A stretch of 64,000 nucleotides of DNA, from positions 1-64,000 of the forward strand of contig NZ_AXAS01000001.1 of NCBI RefSeq assembly GCF_000472925.1, written 5' to 3'. Within the stretch, counting starts at the first letter, position 1. Every line of letters starts with the position of its first letter. Below are positions 46,433-55,550 of the stretch, piece by piece. This stretch comes from Bradyrhizobium sp. Ec3.3 (GTDB lineage Bacteria > Pseudomonadota > Alphaproteobacteria > Rhizobiales > Xanthobacteraceae). Both the position numbers and the translations under genes were made by a program. The notes under the pieces were generated by a model, which was not told the origin of the DNA, searched no databases, and was given only the letters and a program-made list of their open reading frames with translations.

Positions 46433-48715
46433 ATGAGTGACTCGATGGCGAGACGGCCGACGGCGAAGACGGTACGATGCTTCATATCATTCTGCGTTGC
46501 GGATGGAAACGCGGAAGAGCTGACTGTCCTACTCGAGGAGCTCAAGAAGCTGACGCGCGACAACGTGCAATACCTCTCGTCCCACGAATTGCCGCTAGGC
46601 GAGACCGTTGCCGCCCACGAGTCCGCGCTAGAGCACGCGGAGGCGATAATCATAGTCGGCACTCCAGAATACAAGCGTCGGATCGACATGCGCGAACTTC
46701 AGAGCGGGGTTTCGCGAGAATTCCAGATCTATGTGCGTCGCAATGACGAGTGGTCAGGACGGAATCATATCCTGGCCATTAAAATCGTGTGGAAGGGGAC
46801 TTTTGAAACAGCACTCCCCGCGCATTTCGAATCTAGGGAACGATCTATCGATTTGTCAAAATTCTATACGTACCACACGGATCAGGGTCGGCGCCTAACG
46901 GCAGCATCGACAAAGCATGTCGCCGGAGCGATCAAGCTGATTGCCGATCGTCTCCTTGCATTGCAACAGATCACGGTCGGCGAAGAGCGCCGACGACAAT
47001 CGTACCATGATTTTGATATCGCCTTTTTCAAACTGCAAAAGCACGAGCGGGAGACTTACGAACGCTTTCGTGAAGATCTGTTCGTCAAGACTCGCCAGTT
47101 CCTCCGAGTGGCCAGCCAGGAGGATTACCTGCTCATCGGCCGAAAAGGTGTGGGCAAGACGACGCTCATAAGCATCATGGAGAAGAATCAGGCATTCGCA
47201 GCGCCTATCGAACTAGTCGTCGATCGATGGGACGTGCATGGCGTCGGTCTAACCGAATATAGCCAAAAAGCGAGCGGAGATTTCGTCTACCTTCACAGAA
47301 ACAAGTATGAGGCTTTTTCACTACTGTGGTCCGCCTTTATCTATCTCGAGCTGCTAAGAGCCGAGAGACACTTGCTTCCCGCAGCGGAAGTCCTCGTTCG
47401 TAGAGAAGCTGAAGAGCTTCTGCAGGTGCGGCCCACGGAGGGCAGGGCAGCCGAATTCACCGCAACATCTGGACTGGTATCTGAATTCATTCGGCAGACT
47501 GTCGAGCGCGCGCCGAGCGATTCGCGCGCCCGCTTCGATTCATTTCTTCAGAGAAACCTGGATATCGACAGTCTCCTTGAATGGATTTCGGACGGATCGC
47601 GGCAGCTGCAGGCAAATCTCACGTCGATTGCCTCACACAGCCACCTACTTTGCCTCGACGGCTTCGACTCCGAGTTTCAGCGCGCGCGCAATGATGCCCG
47701 CCAAGCGAGTGAAGCCAACCGTCAGGTGGTCGTAAAGACCGAAGTCGATTGGCTGACAGCACTGATCGAAGTTATCGAGGCGATCAAGAGGCCTTCCGGA
47801 CGCGCTGGACGCAGGACGCTGGGCAGACTTCGGTCACTCACGATCGTTGCTGCCGTCCCCAAAGATCGTTTTCTGGAGGTCCAACTCGATCGTCGCGACT
47901 CCGTTTTGGCTGCCCCGACGCGAGAATTGCGTTGGAGCGGCATTGAACTGGTCAGTCTATTGCGCAAGCGCATCGAAGTCGCAGGACGTTTTGACACGGA
48001 GGACCTCAAGGACGAGGGCGCAAACCCACAGAAGCGTCTCAAGGAAGGAATGGAAATATTCGCGCCGGAGCTCAATGTGTCGGTGAACGTGCACGTGAGC
48101 GGGAAAGCATTCGAGTTCGATCTTTTCCTGGAGGTCCTGCGCCACACCTTGTGGCGTCCCCGCGATATCCTCATCCATTACGCCGAGCTTCTGGCAGTAC
48201 TGAAGGACAACAGGCGGCTGAGACGGAATACTATGCCATCGGTGTTGGGAATGGTCATCGCGCGAACGAATAATCTCATCATAGAGCACGAATGGCTCGG
48301 TGAAATGCGCGAGCACATCACCAACATAGATCAGATCATCAGGCTCTTCCAAAACGGAAACCAGCAACTCGAGTATGATGCTGTCATCGAGAGGCTTTCA
48401 CACTTGCCATTTACCTTCATGCATCGGCAGACTGAGGTCAGTGACCAGGCCAAGCTCGCGATGCTATACGAGCTCGGCTTTTTCGGGGTGAGACGCAGGC
48501 GATTGGACGTCGGCAACCGCCACAAAATGAGGGACCTTTTCTATCACATCTATCCGGAAGCCCTGGATTTTGACGAGAAGGACCTCGGAAAGTCGGCTTG
48601 GATCGTCATCCATCCAATGTTCATCGAAAAGCTGAACCTGCTACCGAATGTCGATGAACCTGTCATGAACTTCTCGTGGTCTGACATCGATAAGCATGAT
48701 GCGGCCGGGGGCTGA
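46433..48715 (+). CDS. TIR-like domain fused to Sll1717-type P-loop NTPase
   Basis: A 760-residue protein starting at an ATG after AAGGAGG. Residues about 12-130 form a TIR/SEFIR-like domain (VRCFISFCVADGNAEEL, HAEAIIIVGTPEYKRR, SGVSREFQIYV). The P-loop is LIGRKGVGKTTLI at about 235-245, followed by a Walker B-like LLCLDGFDSEF and helical segments, the pattern called P-loop ATPase, Sll1717 family. It ends with a C-terminal winged-helix-like region (YELGFFGVRRRRLDVGNRHKMRDLFY). The likely model is an NTPase that gates TIR NAD consumption upon sensing infection. It stands alone and converges on the second TIR-caspase cassette. Confidence 0.82.
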   Translation: MSDSMARRPTAKTVRCFISFCVADGNAEELTVLLEELKKLTRDNVQYLSSHELPLGETVAAHESALEHAEAIIIVGTPEYKRRIDMRELQSGVSREFQIYVRRNDEWSGRNHILAIKIVWKGTFETALPAHFESRERSIDLSKFYTYHTDQGRRLTAASTKHVAGAIKLIADRLLALQQITVGEERRRQSYHDFDIAFFKLQKHERETYERFREDLFVKTRQFLRVASQEDYLLIGRKGVGKTTLISIMEKNQAFAAPIELVVDRWDVHGVGLTEYSQKASGDFVYLHRNKYEAFSLLWSAFIYLELLRAERHLLPAAEVLVRREAEELLQVRPTEGRAAEFTATSGLVSEFIRQTVERAPSDSRARFDSFLQRNLDIDSLLEWISDGSRQLQANLTSIASHSHLLCLDGFDSEFQRARNDARQASEANRQVVVKTEVDWLTALIEVIEAIKRPSGRAGRRTLGRLRSLTIVAAVPKDRFLEVQLDRRDSVLAAPTRELRWSGIELVSLLRKRIEVAGRFDTEDLKDEGANPQKRLKEGMEIFAPELNVSVNVHVSGKAFEFDLFLEVLRHTLWRPRDILIHYAELLAVLKDNRRLRRNTMPSVLGMVIARTNNLIIEHEWLGEMREHITNIDQIIRLFQNGNQQLEYDAVIERLSHLPFTFMHRQTEVSDQAKLAMLYELGFFGVRRRRLDVGNRHKMRDLFYHIYPEALDFDEKDLGKSAWIVIHPMFIEKLNLLPNVDEPVMNFSWSDIDKHDAAGG

Positions 48716-48779
48716 CGATGGATTTAGAAGCTTGCGACTTCCGGACGGCTAGCCGCCCAGCGGCGTGACACCGGCGCTG

Positions 48780-49733
48780 TCAGATGTCACCCGCCCTTAC
48801 CTGCTCCCAATAAAACTTCCCGAGAGGTGTGAGACTGCAGGACTTCCTGTTAATCGCAGCCCAGTACAGATGATCTTCGCCGTTCGGGACGAGAAGCCGA
48901 GCGCCGCGAAATCTTTGAAGGTCACCGAAGATCGCCTCGTGCTCGGGATCATGCGGCTCAGCGGTGGGCTCGTAGGAGGGATCAAGGCGATAGACGTAGT
49001 CCGCGGACGGAAAGTATTTGGTGAGGTTTCGCAACTTCTCGTCGGATATCGCTGCGGTGGCCCGTTTAATGGCAACGAGCTTCGAAATGTTGGCCTTAAA
49101 CATCGGACGTTGCTTGATCGACATGACCTCGTCGACATACGTATATAAGCTCGCTACGTTCACGATCCCGCGGACGTCGGCAGCTCCGCCGGCCAGCGCA
49201 TCGCAGATTAGCCTGGTGAAATCCCCTCGTCCGCTCGTCTCGATAGCGTTCTGCTCCGCGCGGCATGCCGCCAGGATCGACACGCCTTCGGCGATTGGGA
49301 TGGAGGCTGCGGAGCCGAACAGTAGGTCCACTGAACCGGAGTGGCAGCAATCTAGGATAATAACGCGTTCCGAAGCCGGCGAGGCGTTCGCTGCGGCTAT
49401 CAGCTGCGCCATGGGGACACCCTCGTCGTTTTCTGCAGCATCCTGCGTTTCCAGAAATCCGCCGTCCGAAGTCAAACTTCCGTGGCCGGCGAAGTAGAAG
49501 AGTGCGATGCTGGCATCCTTGGAGGAGAACGTTTCCCTAAATGCTCCGACTACGCCCGCCTTGGTCACCTGCCTCTTCGAGGCAAGTAAGAGATTCACCT
49601 TGAAATTAGGCGAGCCGTCGGCGTTCTTCGCAATCGCATCTCGGACGGCCGTTGCATCGGCCTCACAGCCGGAAAGTGGCTTGTCATCGTAATGGTCGAT
49701 GCCAATGACGGTTGCCTTATTTTGTGCCCGCAT
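48780..49733 (-). CDS. caspase-family (C14) protease, cassette 2
   Basis: A 317-residue caspase-like protein. The start is KATVIGIDHYDD, His84 lies in YFAGHGSLTS and Cys130 in [12 protein letters not shown]. The C-terminal ~85 residues (FPSADYVYRLDPSYEP to LQRFRGARLLVPNGEDHLYWAAI, ending SLTPLGKFYWEQVRAG) are shared with the caspase at 22172. The ATG overlaps the stop of the TIR gene upstream (TGATG). It appears to be a diverged paralogue of cassette 1, in inverted orientation. Confidence 0.86.
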   Translation of the reverse strand: MRAQNKATVIGIDHYDDKPLSGCEADATAVRDAIAKNADGSPNFKVNLLLASKRQVTKAGVVGAFRETFSSKDASIALFYFAGHGSLTSDGGFLETQDAAENDEGVPMAQLIAAANASPASERVIILDCCHSGSVDLLFGSAASIPIAEGVSILAACRAEQNAIETSGRGDFTRLICDALAGGAADVRGIVNVASLYTYVDEVMSIKQRPMFKANISKLVAIKRATAAISDEKLRNLTKYFPSADYVYRLDPSYEPTAEPHDPEHEAIFGDLQRFRGARLLVPNGEDHLYWAAINRKSCSLTPLGKFYWEQVRAGDI

Positions 49734-50119
49734 CAGAGCTTCTTTATGAATGTCTCGATAGTGGGCCAGGACCACGCTACTACTGGCCTGCCGCGAATTT
49801 CCTCAGGAACTGCTGACAGCGGCCTATCCGCGCTCCGGCGTATGAGCAGCACCGGCCTCTTTTCTTCGTAGGCGCACTTGAGCTCCCAGAGCTGTCCGCT
49901 TGCCTTCGGCGTATTCGGCGTGATGATGCCGATCACCCCATCACATCCTTTTATCCTCGTACGGCACTTGGTCTTCCATTCGGAGCTCCAAGGCTCCTTC
50001 ACCGACATATCGGTCCATTCGAACGGAGTGTCGGTATGGAGCCGCTGGCCGACCAGCATGACGCGCAGCTTCTCATCTTCGATCGCGAACGCGGTGAAGA
50101 CCCTTTTCGTGCTAGCCAC
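49733..50119 (-). CDS. ThsB-like TIR-domain protein, cassette 2
   Basis: A 128-residue TIR-like protein with RVFTAFAIED, DMSVKEPWSSEWKTKCRTRI, CDGVIGIITPNTPKASGQLWELKCAYEEK (Glu79) and a final SWPTIETFIKKL. It matches the TIR at 21790 throughout. It is coupled to the caspase gene. The 5' side faces a divergent TIR-TM-TPR gene across 177 bases. Predicted to make a cyclic ADP-ribose-type signal. Confidence 0.87.
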   Translation of the reverse strand: MASTKRVFTAFAIEDEKLRVMLVGQRLHTDTPFEWTDMSVKEPWSSEWKTKCRTRIKGCDGVIGIITPNTPKASGQLWELKCAYEEKRPVLLIRRSADRPLSAVPEEIRGRPVVAWSWPTIETFIKKL

Positions 50120-50296
50120 CTTCTCTCCTGTATGTATTCCAAGGACACCGGCCTGCCCTTCGACCCTCGTACATCGGCATTTTGCAGTCTTGGAAAAACT
50201 GGGCTACTGGGAAACTCCCCGGGTTGCTGCCGCATACGTTCGCGTTGCATTCTGGAGGGAGCGGCCGCCGATTTCTGGTCTGTCAGGGGACATCCC

Positions 50297-51730
50297 ATGG
50301 CGACTACCTTTGATGCTTTTATTTCTTATCGGAGGTCCGACGGGAACTTGTTCGCCCGGCGCCTGCGCAGACTACTTCAAGATTTCCGCGCGCCGCGTTC
50401 GCTAAAGTCGAGACAACCAGGCAATCTCAAAATCTACCTCGATACGATCTACGAACAAGCAACCAACGACTTTTTCGAAAAAGTTACCTTACCGGCGCTC
50501 CTCGCATCGAGGTATCTGATCGTCGTTGCAACGCCAGATGCCGTCGATCGTGGCGCGGACCGCAATGACTGGATCCGGCGAGAGATCGACGCCTTCGAGG
50601 GCGGCCCCAATGCAGGAAATATCTTTGCGGTTCTCGGGAAGGATACCCCCGGCAATATCCTTCCCGGCGACTTGGCGGGCCGTTATCCGAACATCGAGAT
50701 CATTGACCTGAGAGGTCTCAGCGCTCTTTCCTTCCTGAACCCCGCGAAAGCCGCAAGGCTCTCGGACGAAACAGTCAAGTTGCTCGCTCCTCTTCTTGGC
50801 TTCGGCATCGATGATATGCCGACGCTGCGCCGAGAAGAGGAGCGCCGTCAGCAGGTAAAGCTGGGGTTGACCGCCGGCAGTGCAATCGCCCTAGTCGTCG
50901 CCGTTGCCGGCTTGGCCATTTTTGCCTTCGAGAGCAGGAACCGCGCGTTGGACGCCCTCTCGCGCAGCTTGTTCGCGACCGACAGGGTCATCCAATCGAT
51001 CTCAAATTCGCTTCCGGTGAGTGAGGCACGCAGTCAGTTACTCGCATCGACATGCGACCTTCTGGATTCTCTCCAAGACAGCACGGCGACGCCGCGGACC
51101 AACGCTCGCGTTCTGTGTTCGGTCGAACGCGCGGAAAGTCGCGAGCGGCTTGGAGAGAGCGCCCAAGCGGCGGAGTTGATCGTTTCGGCAATTCGCCTCG
51201 CCCAAGAGCAGTTCGCCAAGACCGGCTCGCCCGACGATGCGCTTGCCGTGCTTGTGGCCGGAAAAGCTGCACTTCAGCGCTTTATCGACGATAGGCCGCT
51301 CGGTAAGGAGAATGACGCGCTCGCTTTCTTTATGGCTAAGTCGCACGAATTTACGAAAGCACTCGTCACCGAGAGGGACTTGCCTGAGTTTGCGGCACAG
51401 ACGCTCCAGGCTGCAGCCGTATCACTCGCCGAGAAACAGAGAACCGAGGAAGCGATCAAAGCGGTCGACGCCGCGAATGAATTAGGGCAGATCGCGCTGG
51501 ACCGCGGCGCCGATCTCTCCGCCCGGCTCGACTACATCACGTCCGTCTCTCTTAAGTCGGAGATCCATCGCCTGCGCGGAGAGTCCGCGGCCTCGTCGGA
51601 GGCGACCGCAAGAGCGCAGGCGCTATTCTCGGCAATTCGGGCCGAAGATGCCGAAGCTCAGGGATTGGGTGAACGCTTCCGTCAGGTTGCCGAGATCATC
51701 GGAGCATCAGCGGGCGGGACACGACGGTGA
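50297..51730 (+). CDS. TIR domain with transmembrane helix and TPR-like C-terminus
   Basis: A 477-residue protein. Residues about 5-125 form a TIR domain: FDAFISYRRSDGNLFARRLRRLL, LLASRYLIVVATPDAV and the WxxxE-like DWIRREIDAF with the probable catalytic Glu. A single membrane helix lies at about 188-212 (LTAGSAIALVVAVAGLAIF). The rest is helical and TPR-like (AELIVSAIRLAQEQFAKTG, TEEAIKAVDAANELG). It is probably a membrane-bound NAD-processing effector with an interaction domain. The next gene overlaps its stop (GTGA). Confidence 0.84.
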   Translation: MATTFDAFISYRRSDGNLFARRLRRLLQDFRAPRSLKSRQPGNLKIYLDTIYEQATNDFFEKVTLPALLASRYLIVVATPDAVDRGADRNDWIRREIDAFEGGPNAGNIFAVLGKDTPGNILPGDLAGRYPNIEIIDLRGLSALSFLNPAKAARLSDETVKLLAPLLGFGIDDMPTLRREEERRQQVKLGLTAGSAIALVVAVAGLAIFAFESRNRALDALSRSLFATDRVIQSISNSLPVSEARSQLLASTCDLLDSLQDSTATPRTNARVLCSVERAESRERLGESAQAAELIVSAIRLAQEQFAKTGSPDDALAVLVAGKAALQRFIDDRPLGKENDALAFFMAKSHEFTKALVTERDLPEFAAQTLQAAAVSLAEKQRTEEAIKAVDAANELGQIALDRGADLSARLDYITSVSLKSEIHRLRGESAASSEATARAQALFSAIRAEDAEAQGLGERFRQVAEIIGASAGGTRR

Positions 51731-52269
51731 GAGGTTCGTTCTTCAGAGCATTCCTTGTTGGACTGTCGCTCACGGCCTTGATGATCTGCGGACTGGGCAT
51801 CGGAGCCGCTTGGCTACTCGTTCCGACCCCGGCGGTGCGTTTTGCGACGGCAGCATTCTCCTTCGAGATGCCCGCCGGCTGGTCTTGCACGAGAGAAGTC
51901 ACCGAATACGTTTGCCGCCTTAGCGAACCATCGGATGCGATCGTCATCATGACAATGAAGTACCGATCGGCCGATGATACACTTGTGAAGTACGAGGAGC
52001 ATCTACGGACGCCCATGCCGGCAGTCGGCAGAGATGGCCATGCGGAACTCGTTTCGGTCGGGCGCCGTACTATCGCTGGATCGGAATGGGTCGAGGGCAT
52101 TCTGCGCGATTCGGAGGCGCACAATTACGATACCACTTACCTGACCGGCATCACGGCCGAAGTTGCCATCCTCTTTACGCTTAGCGTCCATGCCAAGTAC
52201 CGCGAGGCTAGGGCGAAAGATCTACGGAAGATGATCGAGAGCCTGGTCGTGTATCAGCGACCCCACTGA
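51727..52269 (+). CDS. membrane-anchored protein paired with the TIR-TPR protein
   Basis: A 180-residue protein starting at GTG that overlaps the TIR gene stop. One N-terminal membrane helix (RAFLVGLSLTALMICGLGIGAAWLLV), then a beta-rich outer region (FSFEMPAGWSCTREVTEYVCRLSEPSDAIVIMTMKY). No recognised family. Coupling suggests it is a partner or immunity-type protein of the TIR protein. Confidence 0.72.
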   Translation: MRGSFFRAFLVGLSLTALMICGLGIGAAWLLVPTPAVRFATAAFSFEMPAGWSCTREVTEYVCRLSEPSDAIVIMTMKYRSADDTLVKYEEHLRTPMPAVGRDGHAELVSVGRRTIAGSEWVEGILRDSEAHNYDTTYLTGITAEVAILFTLSVHAKYREARAKDLRKMIESLVVYQRPH

Positions 52270-52375
52270 AGCGACATGGACTGGTTACCGCTCTCGGCAC
52301 TATATCATCATTGCAAGCACGGATTAGCTTGCCTAACTCGCTGCAGTACCTTGCCCTTCGTGATCTCCAGGTGCC

Positions 52376-52576
52376 ATGTCGAAAACAGCTATATCCGAAA
52401 TTACACGCCGAAACATCTTCGATGAATTAAAGTTGCGCGGCTCGGCTTGGTCCGGCCGTCTTGCCGAAGCCGAATTTTTAGGCCGCATCTTCGATTTGAA
52501 CGCGCTGCCCTCCTATACCGAAAACCTATCTGTAGCTTCTCCAGAAACCTCAATGGTTTCAGTTGCTGCGCGGTGA
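52376..52576 (+). pseudogene. N-terminal fragment of an AbiJ-type abortive-infection gene
   Basis: SEITRRNIFDELKLRGSAWSGRLAEAEFLGRIFDLNALPS is the start found in AbiJ-NTD-type proteins. The sequence then diverges and stops at residue 66. The rest was probably lost when the adjoining resolvase region was inserted. Confidence 0.5.
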
Positions 52577-52605
52577 GAGAACACTCATACCCAAACCATG
52601 TGTTT

Positions 52606-52755
52606 CAGGTATAGTTTGGCCGCAGCCCAATCAGGCCGGGGGTTCTGCGCGAGGGCGTGAAAACTCGCTCGGCGGGCTGGGCCCCCCTCCCCATTTGATT
52701 TCCCAAAATTAACCTATACTAATCACTTTTATTTCCGGTATATACTGACCTACCT
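52606..52755. promoter_or_regulatory. probable res/promoter region of the serine resolvase
   Basis: AT-rich and contains three related elements around TATA: GGTATAGTTTGG (near 52609), CCTATACTAATC (near 52712) and GGTATATACTGACC (near 52737). Such repeated half-sites are typical of resolvase binding, and are placed just upstream of the gene. Confidence 0.45.
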
Positions 52756-52773
52756 CCGGAGCAGGAGGACCTC

Positions 52774-53382
52774 ATGACCAAGCGTGTTGCGATCTATCTC
52801 CGCGTTTCGACGCGCGACCAGAACACCGACAACCAGCGCCGTGAACTGATGGCGGTGACCAAACGCGCCGGATGGACTGTGGTCGAGGTCTACGAAGACC
52901 ACGGCATCAGTGGAGCCAAGGGCCGCGACAAGCGCCCGGCGTTCGACGCCATGCTCAAGGCCGTCACCGCCCGCCAAATCGACATGGTGGCGGCGTGGGC
53001 GATTGACCGGCTGGGCCGCAGCTTGCAGCATCTGGTCGCCTTCATCGAGGACCTCAGAGCCGCAGGCTGCGACCTCTACGTTCATCAGCAACATCTCGAC
53101 ACCACGAGTCCGAGCGGCCGGGCCATGTTCGGCATGTGCTCGGTGTTCGCCGAGTTCGAACGCGAGATGATCCGCGAGCGGGTCAATGCCGGTCTGGCCC
53201 GCACCAAGGCCAAGGGCACCCGGCTCGGCCGTGGCAGCACCAAGGATGCGGAGCGCTGGGGCACCACCAAGGCGGTCATTGCCACCAAGGTGAAGGCGCT
53301 TCGCGCGCAGGGCATGGGCAAGATGAAGATCGCCAAGACGCTCGGCATCGGCACCGGCACGGTGCAGCGGATACTGGCCTGA
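52774..53382 (+). CDS. serine recombinase (resolvase/invertase)
   Basis: A 202-residue protein. The N-terminal catalytic domain has YLRVSTRDQ with the active Ser, and the IDMVAAWAIDRLGRSLQHL and CSVFAEFEREMIRERVNAGL motifs; an HTH_7-type C-terminus (GMGKMKIAKTLGIGTGTVQRIL) follows. It is expected to bind repeated sites such as those upstream and recombine them. A clear AGGAGG precedes the ATG. It probably marks a boundary of an inserted element, since the gene before it is truncated. Confidence 0.92.
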   Translation: MTKRVAIYLRVSTRDQNTDNQRRELMAVTKRAGWTVVEVYEDHGISGAKGRDKRPAFDAMLKAVTARQIDMVAAWAIDRLGRSLQHLVAFIEDLRAAGCDLYVHQQHLDTTSPSGRAMFGMCSVFAEFEREMIRERVNAGLARTKAKGTRLGRGSTKDAERWGTTKAVIATKVKALRAQGMGKMKIAKTLGIGTGTVQRILA

Positions 53383-53387
53383 TCGGT

Positions 53388-53531
53388 CTAGCGGCTGTCG
53401 AGGCTCGCCAGCGTAGAGACGCCGCCGTCGGCATAGCTCTTCGCCACCACCACGGTGGTGACGAGCATCACCGCGATGGTGAAGGTTGCGAAGATGAAGC
53501 CGATCACTTTCAAGCCGCGCCGATCCGCCAT
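53388..53531 (-). CDS. small single-pass membrane protein
   Basis: 47 residues, ADRRGLKVIGFIFATFTIAVMLVTTVVVAKSYADGG, with one membrane helix. Short proteins of this sequence type recur in Bradyrhizobium genomes. It converges closely on the resolvase (5 bases between stops). Function unknown. Confidence 0.65.
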   Translation of the reverse strand: MADRRGLKVIGFIFATFTIAVMLVTTVVVAKSYADGGVSTLASLDSR

Positions 53532-53765
53532 GACAGTGTGCCCTGTCGTTGTCCCGTTGGGCCTCTCGTAGTGGCCGGAGGTTTCACCATGCCTTCGTGG
53601 AAGCCGGAAAATGGTTTCATCCCGGCGGATTTTGTTTCGTCGCGCATCCTGGCCTGACCCCGCCTTTAGGGGAAAGATTGAGTAGTGGAAGGGATTTGGC
53701 GTTGCTTCAGGTTCGCTCTTGCGGCTATTCCAGATTCGGCTGTTGCTTGTAGGAAGGAGGGCGCG

Positions 53766-54185
53766 GTGCGGTGGGGACGCGGTTTTTTTAGAGCTTGGCT
53801 TGTTATTTCGGCATTGTGGGTCGGCTTGGCTGTGATGGTCTGGAACCCGGAAACATACCAAGGGCTGTGGCATAAGGCGACGTTTGAGTTTGAGACCCCC
53901 ACCGGCCAGCGGTTCACCCTCGATACCTCCAAGACGCGCGATCAACTGATGCAGGTATTGGATGGCGAACTTCACCGAGAAGAAGCAAGGTCGAGCAAGC
54001 AAGTCGAACCGAGCAACATTCGCGAACTCATCCTCGAAAAGGTCGACACAGGCTACAGGACACAAGATCAAGCCCTGCAAGCTTGGCTTATCACCATCAT
54101 GCCGCCTCTCGCGTTGCTGTTGCTGGGTATTGCCGTGGGCTGGGTGATCGGCGGATTCCGGAGTGATAAATCTCAACCCGCGTAA
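53766..54185 (+). CDS. two-helix membrane protein
   Basis: About 139 residues from a GTG preceded by GGAAGGAGGG; an upstream ATG at 53685 is less likely. It has one N-terminal helix (AWLVISALWVGLAVMVW), a soluble middle (FEFETPTGQRFTLDTSKTRDQLMQVL), and a C-terminal helix (LALLLLGIAVGWVIGGF). No recognised family. It looks like a small inner-membrane protein of an integrated element. Confidence 0.6.
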   Translation: MRWGRGFFRAWLVISALWVGLAVMVWNPETYQGLWHKATFEFETPTGQRFTLDTSKTRDQLMQVLDGELHREEARSSKQVEPSNIRELILEKVDTGYRTQDQALQAWLITIMPPLALLLLGIAVGWVIGGFRSDKSQPA

Positions 54186-54717
54186 CCGGCGCAGCCCCAC
54201 AACAATTTCGGCAACACCAAACACAAGTCCCGACACGCCAGCGCTCGCCACGCGGGCCACGATCATCGGCGAGGCGATCTTCAAGCGAATCTTTCCCAAC
54301 GGGCCCGCGCTGCCGGAGCATGTTGACCATGGTCGATAAGACCGGCCCGGCTCCCGTGATCGCGACCGTCTTCGAAATCCAGCCCTGCTCATTCTCCGGC
54401 TCTGGTGGCACATCCTTCGGTAGTTCGGGCGACGATGAATCCCGTCATGTTGACCATGGTCAACAAAGATCACGCGCACAAAAAACCCGGAGCCTCGCGC
54501 GTGACTCTGGCCCTTAGCCTGCGCTGATCGACTAACATCGGCCGGTGCGAGCATGCTTCGCATCCTTTCAGGGCATGACAGAGCGGGTCTCGTTGCATCT
54601 ATGGCGAGGCCCGTTTGGGTTTTGCGAGGCCTGAAGAACTGCGGTAATCTCCCCTCGTCATGACCTGAAAGGAGGTTGTACCGCCGCCCGCAAGCGGCAC
54701 GATGAGGAGGCCCATCA
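54186..54717. other. gene-poor stretch with a short terminator and a palindrome
   Basis: No convincing gene. It holds the 16-bp palindrome GTTGACCATGGTCAAC (54449), whose left half also appears near 54322, and an inverted repeat with a T-rich tail at 54583-54614, which looks like a terminator. Confidence 0.4.
54583..54614 (+). terminator. probable rho-independent terminator
   Basis: Arms GCGGGTCTCG and CGAGGCCCGT pair with two mismatches or wobbles around a 12-base loop, followed by a T-rich run. It precedes the capsid pseudogene. Confidence 0.5.
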
Positions 54718-55550
54718 ATGGGCATCGAGAATCTTGGCGACCTGATCGCCGAACTGAAGGCGGCCCGCGCCGATCTGGCGAACAGCGGCGGCATCAACAG
54801 CAAGAAGTTCGAGGAGATCGACGCAAAGTTCGGCGGACTCGAACACGCGCTCAACAACATGTTTCGCAGGTTCGGCCGTCCCTCTGCGACCCACCATGAG
54901 GACGGCGACGAGCGCAGGCACGCGACCGATCTCTGCATTCTCAAGCACGACCTCAATCAGCCGAAGAACGACGGCACTGGCCCGCTCTACATTCCGTCGC
55001 CGGTCGAGGTCGATGAAGCGCTCAATGCCAACAAGGCCATGCGCAAGCTGTTTCGGCATGGCAACATCAACAACATCGATACGACCGAACGCAAGAGCCT
55101 GACCTCGTTCGCGTTCGGCACCAACAGCTATATCCTGCAACCGCAGTGGTCCGATCGCGTTCTGTCTTGCCTGATCGATCCGACCGACGTCGCCGGTCTG
55201 ATGGCGCAGGAGAACGCGAGCAGCGGCAGCTTAAAGTTCTTCATCGACAACGTCAGAATGTAGGACGCGGGTTGGACCTGCGAAACAAGCTGCTTCAGCA
55301 ACAACCCGCAGCCGGATTTGCAGGAAGGTCTCGGCGAACTTGAGGTGAAGGTCGAGACCCTTCGCTATGTTCTCTGCGCCGGTCGGACCTCTTGCAGGAT
55401 GCATCCTTCGACATCGAGGGCTGGATCATGCGCAAGACCTCGCAGGCCTTCCGCAACACCATCAGCAAGGCCATCATGATCGGCTCCGGCGTCGGCATGC
55501 CGCAAGGCATCCTCAACCCGAACAGCGGCATTCCGATTTGCGACGTGTCA
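54718..55550 (+). pseudogene. HK97-type phage major capsid gene, broken
   Basis: Frame 1 gives an N-terminal scaffold-like coil (ELKAARADLANSGG), then NIDTTERKSLTSFAFGTNSYILQPQWSDRVLSCL and FFIDNVRM. A TAG at 55261 replaces an expected tryptophan. Translation continues in the same frame with DAGWTCETSCFSNNP, then shifts by a missing base at about 55385 to QDASFDIEGWIMRKTSQAFRNTISKAIMIGSG and PQGILNPNSGIPICD, and stops. The rest of the prophage is absent. It is a remnant of a tailed phage. Confidence 0.82.

Noticed and set aside
54449..54464. GTTGACCATGGTCAAC perfect palindrome and its partial copy near 54322
   Set aside because: No gene start or known operator depends on it; two short copies could be chance or part of a decayed repeat, so I only mention it in the interval.
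53388..54956. 522-codon minus-strand open frame
   Set aside because: Only its last 47 codons (53388-53531) look like a protein; the remainder is antisense to the membrane and capsid genes.
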